A DNA stretch of 27,790 nt from an uncultured Holophagaceae bacterium (GTDB taxonomy: Bacteria > Acidobacteriota > Holophagae > Holophagales > Holophagaceae), in the NCBI GenBank assembly GCA_903927605.1, contig CAIYNT010000011.1, positions 1 to 27,790 of the forward strand, read 5' to 3'. Position 1 is the stretch's first letter, and each line of letters starts with the position of its first letter. Shown here piece after piece: positions 8,382 through 14,944 of this stretch. The position numbers and the translations under genes are program-made. The notes beneath the pieces were generated by a model. It was given only the letters and a program-made list of their open reading frames with translations, did not search any database and was not told the DNA's origin.

Positions 8382-9101
8382 ATGCGATGGCCTCTGGGAG
8401 TGGCCTTGATGCTGACCTTCGGGGGATTCGACTCGGCCCAGGTCCCGCCCACCGACACTGCGGCGGAGGCCACCTTCGCGTCGGCCCGGACGCGCATGGT
8501 ACGTGATCAGATCGCGGCTCGGGGCATCCAGGATGGCCGGGTGCTCGCGGCCATGGCCCGGGTGGCCCGCCACGAATTCGTACCCATCTCCCAGCGCAGC
8601 CTAGCCTACGAGGATGGACCCCTACCCATCGGCCACGGCCAGACCATCTCCCAGCCCTACATCGTGGCCTTCATGACCGCGGCATTGGACCCGAAACCCG
8701 CCGACCGAGTCCTGGAGATCGGCACGGGGTCGGGTTATCAGGCGGCGGTGCTGTCGGGCCTAGTGGCCGAGGTCTTCACCATCGAGGTCGTGGTGCCCCT
8801 GGCCCGGCGCGCGGAGGCGGACCTCAAGCGACTGGGCTACGGGAACGTGCAAGTCCGCGCTGGGGATGGCTATCTTGGTTGGCCCGAGGCCGCGCCCTTT
8901 GATGCCATCATCGTCACCTGTGCGCCAGAACAGGTGCCTCGGGCCCTGGTGGATCAGCTGAAAGTGGGCGGCCGGATGATCGTGCCCGTGGGTCCCACCG
9001 ATGGCGTCCAGGAACTCTACCTGCTGCGCAAACACCCGGAAGGCTTGGAGACCCAGGCCGTGCTGCCGGTGCGGTTCGTGCCAATGGTGAGACCCAAGTG
9101 A
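8382..9101 (+). CDS. pcm: Protein-L-isoaspartate O-methyltransferase, probably exported
   Basis: Repairs proteins by methylating isoaspartyl residues with S-adenosylmethionine (239 aa). Family motifs are complete: LPIGHGQTISQPYIVAFMT, the SAM-binding motif I VLEIGTGSGYQAAVLSGL, PFDAIIVTCAP, and VGGRMIVPVG. Unlike cytosolic Pcm, the core (from about MVRDQIAARGIQDG) is preceded by about 40 residues beginning MRWPLGVALMLTFGGFDSAQ, which looks like a signal peptide. The ATG at 8382 lies after the hairpins. An upstream in-frame ATG at 8319 sits inside the hairpin region and is rejected. No strong ribosome site is visible, so a shorter cytosolic start cannot be excluded. It is convergent with the PpiC-type gene, which is also exported. 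Confidence 0.92.
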   Translation: MRWPLGVALMLTFGGFDSAQVPPTDTAAEATFASARTRMVRDQIAARGIQDGRVLAAMARVARHEFVPISQRSLAYEDGPLPIGHGQTISQPYIVAFMTAALDPKPADRVLEIGTGSGYQAAVLSGLVAEVFTIEVVVPLARRAEADLKRLGYGNVQVRAGDGYLGWPEAAPFDAIIVTCAPEQVPRALVDQLKVGGRMIVPVGPTDGVQELYLLRKHPEGLETQAVLPVRFVPMVRPK

Positions 9102-9150
9102 GCGTCCACACCTAGGCGGGATTCGAGCCTGTCGGCCTTTGCTCTGCGAT

Positions 9151-9176
9151 GGACAGCATCACCTTGATGCGAGTCC
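9151..9176. terminator. Hairpin between convergent pcm and ppiC-type genes
   Basis: GCATCA-CCT-TGATGC (9156-9170) is flanked by GGAC/GTCC (9151-9154 and 9173-9176), giving a 6-bp stem with a possible 4-bp extension. It lies in the short gap between the stop codons of two converging genes, a usual place for a shared terminator. No long T-run is present on either side. Confidence 0.4.
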
Positions 9177-9191
9177 ACCCTTCTGGTCCTC

Positions 9192-10196
9192 TCAGTGGGC
9201 CTGGGGCACGGCCAGAGGTTTTTCAGGCTGCGCTGGGGTTCCGGAAATCTCCCGAAAGGCCACATCCTTCTTGGCCTGATCCAGGAATTCCTTCTTCAGT
9301 TTCTCGTGGCGCTCAGGAATCATCTGCTTCCGGACACTGTCCTTCACCTTTTCAAAATCCGCAGGCTCCTTGGGGTGGCGGGCGATCACCTGGATCAGGT
9401 GGTAGCCGAAGGTGGTCTTGATCGGTTCTCCAACTTGGCCGATTTCCTGTTTTCGGACCGCCTCCTCGAACTCCTTGGCGAAGCGTCCGTAGGGAATGTC
9501 CGTGTAAAGACCGCCCTTGTCCTTGCTGCCGGGATCGTCCGAGTAGTCCTTCGTGAGGTCCTCCAGCTTCTTGCCAGCCTTCAGTTCCTCTTGGATCTTG
9601 GCAATCTTGGCTTTGGCTTCTTCCTCAGTCGGGCCCTGGCCCCCGTTCTTCCCCTTGATGCTCACCAGGATGTGGCGGGCGGTGAATTTCTCCTGGGAGG
9701 CATAGCGCTCACTGTTGACCGTGAAGTAGGCCCGGACCTCTTCCTCGGTGGGGTTCTCGGCCTTGGCCTTCAGCTTCTGGGCGGGGCTTCCTGGCCGGTC
9801 CTCGTCCATGAGGACCCTGGCATAGCACTGCTGCTCCAGGGCGGCAAGGTAGGCCCTGAATTCCAGGGTGGTCTGGAGGTTGTCCTTCCGTCCCTTGGCC
9901 GCGAGGACTTGCAATTCCAGGTACTGCTTCTGCCCTTGGACGCGGTTGGCGGGGTTCTTCCGGATCATCTCCGCGCGGGGCCCGGCCATCAATCCCAGCC
10001 ATTTGACGAAATCGCCATACAGGATCTTCTTCTTCCCCAGGTAGGCGATCACCTCCTCTTCCGGAGGTTCCGGGGCCACGGCGGCGGGTTTGCCGGGCAT
10101 GGCCAAAGGCTTGGGAGTCATCGGGCTGGGCGGAGTGGGAGTCGGAGTCTGCGCGACCAGGGTCATGGCGAGAAGAGGTAGGAATAAGTTGAACAT
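9192..10196 (-). CDS. Exported PpiC/parvulin-type peptidyl-prolyl isomerase
   Basis: Periplasmic folding factor of the SurA/PrsA kind (334 aa). The signal peptide MFNLFLPLLAMTLVAQ is followed by a Pro/Thr-rich stretch. A helical chaperone-like N-domain runs to about 170. The parvulin domain (about 185-290) is recognisable by FTARHILVSIKG, LTKDYSDDPGSKDKGGLYTDI, FAKEFEEAV and IKTTFGYHLIQV. A charged helical tail ends the protein. ATG 10196 is chosen because AGGGA lies seven bases upstream and the product then begins with the signal peptide; a TTG at 10217 is rejected. There is no lipobox cysteine, so it should be soluble in the periplasm. A weak promoter-like TTGGTT-N16-TAAAAA lies upstream on the minus strand. 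Confidence 0.9.
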   Translation of the reverse strand: MFNLFLPLLAMTLVAQTPTPTPPSPMTPKPLAMPGKPAAVAPEPPEEEVIAYLGKKKILYGDFVKWLGLMAGPRAEMIRKNPANRVQGQKQYLELQVLAAKGRKDNLQTTLEFRAYLAALEQQCYARVLMDEDRPGSPAQKLKAKAENPTEEEVRAYFTVNSERYASQEKFTARHILVSIKGKNGGQGPTEEEAKAKIAKIQEELKAGKKLEDLTKDYSDDPGSKDKGGLYTDIPYGRFAKEFEEAVRKQEIGQVGEPIKTTFGYHLIQVIARHPKEPADFEKVKDSVRKQMIPERHEKLKKEFLDQAKKDVAFREISGTPAQPEKPLAVPQAH

Positions 10197-10364
10197 GATC
10201 GTCCCTGAGAGATGCAATCCGATCTGAAAAAGATGGCGCCAACCATTTTTACGACAATTTGGGGAGGAACCAATCCAGTGAATCTAGGCTTCACCGTGTA
10301 CCGGACTTGCTTCGGCTCGTGGAGTCTGGCCGCCCTCCTTATTGTGCGGCCTCACATTGGGCTC

Positions 10365-10560
10365 GGATCCGGAGGCGTCTGGTTTCGCCAGCGTCAGGTC
10401 CCGCGGCCTGGGCATCGTGCTCAGACGGGCTCGGCCGTTCTCCGTTTTGGCACCGACACACCGGAGCAAGGACTCGAACGCACCCGGCCTTGCCGTGTGC
10501 CGGTCTCGCTCCAACAGCGCCCCGCGCTGTCTCCGCGATCCCACTCGGAGGTCCGGATCC
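10365..10560. ncRNA. Candidate structured non-coding RNA region (strand uncertain)
   Basis: No convincing gene lies between the ppiC-type start and the tRNA terminator (10197-10576), but the right half is rich in complementary segments. GGATCCGGA (10365-10373) pairs with TCCGGATCC (10552-10560), enclosing about 195 bases. Inside are a 51-base hairpin (10453-10503; stems CCG/CGG, CACAC/GTGTG and GCAAGG/CCTTGC) and a perfect 7-bp hairpin ACAGCGC-CCC-GCGCTGT (10514-10530). The position opposite A10456 and C10500 is a mismatch if transcribed rightward but a G-U pair if transcribed leftward. A rightward transcript would end at the bidirectional terminator 10577-10619. Size and enclosing stem recall 6S-like RNAs, but I do not recognise conserved 6S sequence. 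Bases 10197-10364 show nothing further that I can support. Confidence 0.3.
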
Positions 10561-10576
10561 TCTCGACCTATCAGTC

Positions 10577-10618
10577 AAAACACCAGAAGGGCCCTCGATG
10601 AGGGCCCCTCTGGTGTTT

Positions 10619-10619
<1 letters not shown>
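10577..10619. terminator. Bidirectional intrinsic terminator after tRNA-Pro
   Basis: An almost perfect 43-base palindrome. AAAACACCAGA pairs with TCTGGTGTTTT, then one A/C mismatch, then GGGCCCTC pairs with GAGGGCCC around a GAT loop. It has four T residues at the 3' end in both directions. On the minus strand it begins at the last base of the tRNA CCA end and clearly terminates that transcript. On the plus strand it would stop anything coming from the 10260-10560 region. Confidence 0.92.
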
Positions 10620-10695
<76 letters not shown>

Positions 10696-10705
10696 TGAAC
10701 TACTG

Positions 10706-10734
10706 ACTCTAGCCCCTACGGTGCCTGGGGTCAA
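10706..10734 (-). promoter_or_regulatory. Sigma-70-type promoter of tRNA-Pro
   Basis: On the minus strand TTGACC (10729-10734) and TAGAGT (10706-10711) are separated by exactly 17 bases. The predicted transcription start, about seven bases after the -10 box, falls near 10699, just ahead of the tRNA 5' end at 10695. Confidence 0.75.
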
Positions 10735-10774
10735 GGTTGAGAGCGTTCGGCATACCCTGCTGTACGGTGCTTGA

Positions 10775-11179
10775 TCAGAACCGCTTCGGTGGGACGGACA
10801 GCCGCTCATGGAGGGCCCGCACGGACTTGAGGATGGGCTGCAGGTCCGAGCTGGTGCGGAGGAGCCTCGGGATGGTGGGCCTGGGTTTCTGGGCGGGGGC
10901 GGCGGGCAATTCGTCGGCCTCAAGGCCGAGATCCAGCCGCTGGACGAGATGGCCGTGGGCCAGCAGCTCAGCGCAGTCGGCTACGGTGAGGCCTTCGGTC
11001 AGCCATCCCTTGATGCGCTTCAGGCGCGGGAGCTCGTCCACGTGGTAGTAGCGGAGGTTGCCCTTGCTGCGCCGGGGCTTGATGTCGGGAATGACATCTT
11101 CCCAGTAGCGCAGATCCTTGGGGCCCACGCCTACGAGTTGAGCAGCCTCCCCGATCTTGAACCACTTCTTGTCGCTCAT
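10775..11179 (-). CDS. MerR-family transcriptional regulator
   Basis: A 134-aa DNA-binding protein. The winged helix-turn-helix occupies about residues 6-72 (FKIGEAAQLVGVGPKDLRYW, then a basic RRSKGNLRYYHVDELPRLKRI segment, then GWLTEGLTVADCAELLAHG). The remaining 60 residues are short, Pro-rich and Arg-rich and lack the cysteine signature of metal-sensing MerR proteins or a drug-binding domain. The inducer is therefore not evident. Minimal MerR proteins of this kind occur widely in Acidobacteriota and Deltaproteobacteria, often next to unrelated genes. It is preceded by AGGGAGAG and starts three bases after the stop of the NtrC-type regulator, so both are probably on one transcript. Confidence 0.85.
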   Translation of the reverse strand: MSDKKWFKIGEAAQLVGVGPKDLRYWEDVIPDIKPRRSKGNLRYYHVDELPRLKRIKGWLTEGLTVADCAELLAHGHLVQRLDLGLEADELPAAPAQKPRPTIPRLLRTSSDLQPILKSVRALHERLSVPPKRF

Positions 11180-11182
11180 GGC

Positions 11183-12562
11183 CTAGCTCTCCCTGGGCTC
11201 GATGCCCAGAGTCTTGAGCCGCTTGTAGAGGTTGGAGCGATCCATGCCCACACGCTCGGCGACGCGGGTCATGTTGCTGTTCTGGAGGCGCATTTCGCGC
11301 TGCAGGTACTGGGTCTCGAACCAGTCCTTGGCGTCCTTGAGGCTGGCGAATTCGGGGAAGGAGAAGGGGTCCTGCTCGGCGAGGTGGCGGGCCGCCAGGG
11401 GGCCCAGATCGCGGGGGCCGATCTCGCTGCCGCGACCCAGGATGACGGCGCGCTCCATGAGGTTCTTCAGCTCCCGCACATTGCCGGGCCAGTCGTGGCG
11501 CAGCAGCGTGTCCTTGGCTTCGGGTCCGAGGTGTTTGGGCGGGCGGCCGTACTGGTGGGCGATGCGGGTGATGAAGGCCTCGGCCAGGGGTAGGATGTCC
11601 TCGGGGCGCTCCCGGAGGGGCGGGATGCGGAGGGGCACCACCGCCAGGCGGAAGTAAAGGTCCTCGCGGAAGCGGCCCCGGGTGATCTCACCGGCCAGAT
11701 CCTTGTTGGTGGCCGTGATGACGCGGACATCCACGCCCACGGCGCCGCCCCCGCCCACGGGCTCCACGCGGCCCTCCTGGAGGGCGCGCAGCACTTTGGC
11801 CTGGGTCTTGAGCGACATGTCGCCCACTTCATCGAGGAAGAGGGTGCCGCCCTCGGCTTCGCGGAACTTGCCTTTCTGATCCCGGATGGCGCCGGTGAAG
11901 GCGCCTTTCTGGTGGCCGAACAGCTCGCTCTCGATGAGCTCCTCGGGGATGGCGGCGCAGTTCACTTCGACGAAGGGAGCGTCCTTTCGCGCACTCTGCG
12001 CATGGAGGAGGCGGGCCACCTCCTCCTTGCCGCTGCCGTTCTCGCCGGTGAGCAGCACGCGGCCCTCCGTGGGTGCCACGAGGGCCACGTCGGACAGGAG
12101 CCGCTTCATGGCCGGGCTGTCCGCCAGGAAGAAGCGGCCGCCCTCCACTTCGGCCAGGAGCCGCTGGTTCTCCTGCTCCAGCTTCGATTGCCGCAGGGCG
12201 TTGCCCACCACCAGGAGCAGGCGGTCGAGGTCGATGGGCTTCTCGAGAAAATCGAAGGCGCCGAGCTTCGTGGCCTGCAGGGCCGTGTCGATGCTGGCAT
12301 GGCCCGAGATCATCACCACCGGCAGCTCAGGTCGGATCTGCTTGGCCTGCTTCAGGGTCTCCAGGCCGTCCTGGCCCGGCAGCCACACATCCAGCAGCAT
12401 GAGCTGGAGCCCCTCCCCATCCGGGTTGTGCAGCAGGTCGATGGCCTGCTCGCCGCGCTCGGCCTTTACCACATGGTAGCCCTCGTCCTTCAGGGCTTCG
12501 CCCAGGGACCGCCGGATGCCCGGCTCGTCATCCACCAGGAGGATGGTTGTGGGGGCGCGCAT
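11183..12562 (-). CDS. NtrC-type sigma-54-dependent response regulator
   Basis: A 459-aa activator with three domains. The receiver (about 5-120) has the acidic pair DD at 11-12 and phospho-acceptor D58 in LLDVWLPGQDG. The AAA+ sigma-54 interaction domain has Walker A GENGSGKEE, the GAFTGA loop that contacts sigma-54 (HQKGAFTGAIRDQ), Walker B GGTLFLDEVGDM and RELKNLMERAVILGRG. A Fis-type helix-turn-helix closes the protein (NMTRVAERVGMDRSNLYKRL). ATG 12562 gives the normal MRAPTTILLVDDEPG opening; a TTG at 12586 is rejected. A partner kinase is not adjacent; the NtrY-like kinase at 88-2166 is the only one in the window. Followed directly by the MerR-type gene. Confidence 0.95.
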   Translation of the reverse strand: MRAPTTILLVDDEPGIRRSLGEALKDEGYHVVKAERGEQAIDLLHNPDGEGLQLMLLDVWLPGQDGLETLKQAKQIRPELPVVMISGHASIDTALQATKLGAFDFLEKPIDLDRLLLVVGNALRQSKLEQENQRLLAEVEGGRFFLADSPAMKRLLSDVALVAPTEGRVLLTGENGSGKEEVARLLHAQSARKDAPFVEVNCAAIPEELIESELFGHQKGAFTGAIRDQKGKFREAEGGTLFLDEVGDMSLKTQAKVLRALQEGRVEPVGGGGAVGVDVRVITATNKDLAGEITRGRFREDLYFRLAVVPLRIPPLRERPEDILPLAEAFITRIAHQYGRPPKHLGPEAKDTLLRHDWPGNVRELKNLMERAVILGRGSEIGPRDLGPLAARHLAEQDPFSFPEFASLKDAKDWFETQYLQREMRLQNSNMTRVAERVGMDRSNLYKRLKTLGIEPRES

Positions 12563-12691
12563 GAACCCATGCTGGACGCGGGACAAGCCTTTGTCCAGCA
12601 GGGGGTTGACGGGATTTCCGCCAATGCCTTTCTGGCCAGCGAAAGCTGCTTCTTCGGCCTGCTATCGTGGGAGCCGCAAAGGGAGGGCGGG

Positions 12692-13069
12692 ATGACCGAT
12701 CCAAGACCACTGCCGTCTCCGGAGGAGGATGACGCCGTATCGCCGATCATCGGCCACCCGTTGCAGCGGCAGGTGCTCGTCTGCACAGCCAAACACTGTG
12801 CGGCCCGTGGTTCCGAAGCCGTGCTGGAAGCCCTCAAGGCCCAGCTGATCGAGGAGGACCTGCTCTTCCACAAGGGCAACCGGGCCGGTGCCGTGCAGTG
12901 CAGCCACTGCGGATCAGTGGGCTTCTGCGCCATCGGTCCCGCTGTGCTGGTGTACCCCGATGGGGTCTGGTACGCCCATGTGACGCCGGCTGATGTGCCC
13001 GAGATCATCGAGAGCCACCTGAAGGGCGGCGTGCCCGTGGCGCGCCTGGTGCGGAAACGGCTGGGTTGA
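12692..13069 (+). CDS. Thioredoxin-like 2Fe-2S ferredoxin domain protein
   Basis: A 125-aa protein with an excellent ribosome site (GGGAGGG before ATG). It carries the fold signature of thioredoxin-like ferredoxins and NuoE C-termini: VLVCTAKHCAARG (Cys31-x4-Cys36), then CSHCGSVGFCAIGPAVLVYP, then VWYAHVTPADVPEIIESHLK. It probably carries electrons or helps cluster assembly in the cytoplasm; the partner is unknown. The second half of the usual ligand set is altered: cysteines fall at 70, 73 and 79 instead of the common C-x3-C, so the cluster ligands may be rearranged. It is divergent from the NtrC-type regulator (129-bp gap) and upstream of a TatD-family gene. Confidence 0.8.
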   Translation: MTDPRPLPSPEEDDAVSPIIGHPLQRQVLVCTAKHCAARGSEAVLEALKAQLIEEDLLFHKGNRAGAVQCSHCGSVGFCAIGPAVLVYPDGVWYAHVTPADVPEIIESHLKGGVPVARLVRKRLG

Positions 13070-13142
13070 TTCCAGGTTCTTCCGGGATTTCTGAGACAGC
13101 AGGAACGCGGCTGTCATCGGGCCGCCGTGAGAACATGGAGCC

Positions 13143-13922
13143 ATGCTTGTGGACGCGCACTGCCATCTCACGGGTTCCTACTTGGCTGCGGACCAGGTGG
13201 AAGCCACGCTCCTGCGGGCCCGAACCCACGGCGTGACCGGCTTCATCGCCGTGGGCACGGATCTGGAGGATTCCCGGGTCGTGTTGGACCTGGCCACCCG
13301 GATCCCGGGCATCCAGGCCAGCCTAGGCGTGCACCCCCACGAGGCGAAGAGCTGGTCGCCGGAGGTGGCGGCCGCCCTGCGGGAACTGGTGGCCGATCCT
13401 TCGGTGCGCTTCATCGGCGAGACGGGCCTCGACTGGCACTATGACCTGAGTTCGAGGGAGGACCAGAAGGCTGTGTTCCGGGCCCAGATCCGCCTGGCGA
13501 AGGCCATCCGGAAGCCCCTGATGATCCACACCCGGTCGGCCCCCGAAGCCACCCTCCGCATCCTGGAGGAGGAGGGGGCCGATGCGGTGCGCGGCATCAT
13601 CCACTGTTTCAGCGAGGACCGTGCCTTCGCCATGCGAGCCCTGGACCTGGGCTTCTATCTCAGCTTTTCGGGCATCGCCACCTTCAAGAAGGCCGAGGCG
13701 GTGCGGGACGTGGCGGCCTGGGCCCCCTCAGACCGCATTCTGGTGGAGACCGATGCGCCCTTCCTCGCGCCGGTACCCTACCGGGGGAAACCCAATGAGC
13801 CGGGCTTTGTGAGGTTCACCGCCGAGACTGTGGCGGAATTGCGGGGGATCCCCGCCCTGAAACTGGCAGAACTGACCACTCGCAATCTGGAGGCCCTGTG
13901 CGGCTGGGCACCCTCCTCATGA
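13143..13922 (+). CDS. TatD-family metal-dependent hydrolase (putative DNase)
   Basis: A 259-aa TIM-barrel hydrolase of the TatD/YcfH family. Metal ligands are visible: VDAHCHL (His6 and His8) at the N-terminus, FIGETGLDWHYD with the bridging Glu, KPLMIHTRSA, GIIHCFSEDRA, and VETDAPFLAPVPYRGKPNEP near the C-terminus. Members of this family are reported to have 3'-5' exonuclease or D-aminoacyl-tRNA deacylase activity, so the exact role is open. The length is normal. The start has only a close GGAG upstream. The 3' end overlaps the following secreted protein gene by 25 bases, which implies coupling. Confidence 0.94.
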   Translation: MLVDAHCHLTGSYLAADQVEATLLRARTHGVTGFIAVGTDLEDSRVVLDLATRIPGIQASLGVHPHEAKSWSPEVAAALRELVADPSVRFIGETGLDWHYDLSSREDQKAVFRAQIRLAKAIRKPLMIHTRSAPEATLRILEEEGADAVRGIIHCFSEDRAFAMRALDLGFYLSFSGIATFKKAEAVRDVAAWAPSDRILVETDAPFLAPVPYRGKPNEPGFVRFTAETVAELRGIPALKLAELTTRNLEALCGWAPSS

Positions 13923-14572
13923 CCGGGGCGGCTCTGGCCGCGTCCAGCCTCATCGCCCAAGGGCATCCGTCCCTCTCCTGGGAGCGGATCTCCCCCCTGG
14001 ATTGGCAGGCAGGGCCAGGCCCGGTTCGAGTCGAAACACCTTGGAACCCGACGCCCTCGACGGGCCCTTTGCAGGCCAGGCTCACCGGGGACGGCACCCT
14101 CAGCGTCCGTGATGCCCGGGGGATCATCCGGCTCAAGACCGGCCTTCCCGGGCGTCCCCTGAAGGCCTGGCGGGATGGGGGATTGCCTCTTGATCCGCCG
14201 TCCGGCTCCTGGTTGTTCCCCGCGGACTCGCCGCTGAGTCAGGGGCTGGGTGGGCTGCGGTGGTGCGCAGAAGACTTCCGGCCCTTCCTCCGCGGCCTGC
14301 TCTGGATCCTTGAGGACGGCGAAGGCTTCCTGACGGTAGTCCATCCCGCCACCGCGTGGGCGGTGCATCTGCCTCTGCCGCCGGGGCGGGATCTCAGTCT
14401 GCACTTTCTTCCGGACCGGTTGGAGGTGTTGGCCGGAGAAGTGGACCGGGGAGCCCCGCGACAATGGTCCATCCCCTGGATGGGTCTGCTGCCGCGCCTG
14501 GCGGCCTTGGGCCCCCATGTTGACCGCTCCAAGACTGCTGGGACTGCCCTTATCCCCTTCCCCAAGGATTGA
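13898..14572 (+). CDS. Secreted protein of unknown function
   Basis: A 224-aa protein I do not recognise. It starts at GTG 13898 inside the end of the TatD-family gene; GGAGG five bases upstream supports this over ATG 13919, which has no ribosome site. The N-terminus MRLGTLLMTGAALAASSLIAQG is a good signal peptide with cleavage near Ala-Gln. The mature part is rich in Pro, Gly, Trp and Leu. It reads like beta-rich segments (TGDGTLSVRDARGIIRLKT; GEGFLTVVHPATAWAVHLPL; RDLSLHFLPDRLEVLAGEV) with no cysteine pair beyond a single Cys. Probably periplasmic or surface-attached. Coupling to the hydrolase may be positional only. Confidence 0.7.
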   Translation: MRLGTLLMTGAALAASSLIAQGHPSLSWERISPLDWQAGPGPVRVETPWNPTPSTGPLQARLTGDGTLSVRDARGIIRLKTGLPGRPLKAWRDGGLPLDPPSGSWLFPADSPLSQGLGGLRWCAEDFRPFLRGLLWILEDGEGFLTVVHPATAWAVHLPLPPGRDLSLHFLPDRLEVLAGEVDRGAPRQWSIPWMGLLPRLAALGPHVDRSKTAGTALIPFPKD

Positions 14573-14578
14573 GGCTTT

Positions 14579-14850
14579 AGAGGTCGTAACAACACCCGAC
14601 GATGCCGCGATGAAGCCAAGCGGGATGCACCGCCAGGAAGGGCCCGCAGGGCAACGTGGTTCGTTGTTCAAGGGACCTGACGCCGCGGGGCGCCCGGGCC
14701 TGGCTTCATCCCTCCGGGCGAGGGGTGGCGGGCGTCACCACGCTTCGTCAGGCTCGTTTCGCGTAGTACCCGCTACGCTGCCACTCGCCTTCCTTGCTTG
14801 GCTCGCCCGGCACCCCTCGCGCGGCGCCGTGGGGTATTGTTACGACCTCT
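14579..14850. repeat. 272-bp element bounded by inverted repeats (MITE-like)
   Basis: The gene-free stretch 14573-14944 is dominated by an element with 14-nt perfect ends: AGAGGTCGTAACAA (14579-14592) and TTGTTACGACCTCT (14837-14850). The match extends inward by four more bases (ACCC/GGGT) after one mismatch. Nested inside are GATGAAGCCA/TGGCTTCATC (14609-14618 and 14701-14710), GCGAGGGGTG/CACCCCTCGC (14718-14727 and 14811-14820) and the hairpin GCGTAG/CTACGC (14761-14778). There is no transposase gene and no clean target duplication. It looks like a non-autonomous or dispersed repeat, but copy number cannot be judged from one window. Bases 14851-14944 hold the leader of the next gene. Confidence 0.6.
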
Positions 14851-14944
14851 TAGTAAGGCTGGCGATTCAGTTGGCACGACCCTGGCTGTTCACACCCTTG
14901 GAACCGACCCATCGGGACACGGCATCCATTCCTGTGGAGGGCCC

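Noticed and set aside
5735..8497. Very long open frame on the minus strand opposite the VIT/vWA gene
   Set aside because: A GC-rich shadow frame: composition is His/Gly/Arg/Leu-rich without domains, while the plus strand has VIT and MIDAS motifs. The same applies to the open frames opposite the NtrY-like kinase (40-2088) and the acyl-CoA dehydrogenase (16974-18635).
10471..10480. GACTCGAACG looked like the T-loop of a second tRNA on the minus strand
   Set aside because: No matching T stem, acceptor stem or anticodon arm could be built around it; the segment lies in the loop of a longer hairpin.
14579..14592. GTCGTAACAA resembles the 3' end of 16S rRNA
   Set aside because: Only ten bases match and the flanks do not follow rRNA; the segment is explained as a terminal inverted repeat.
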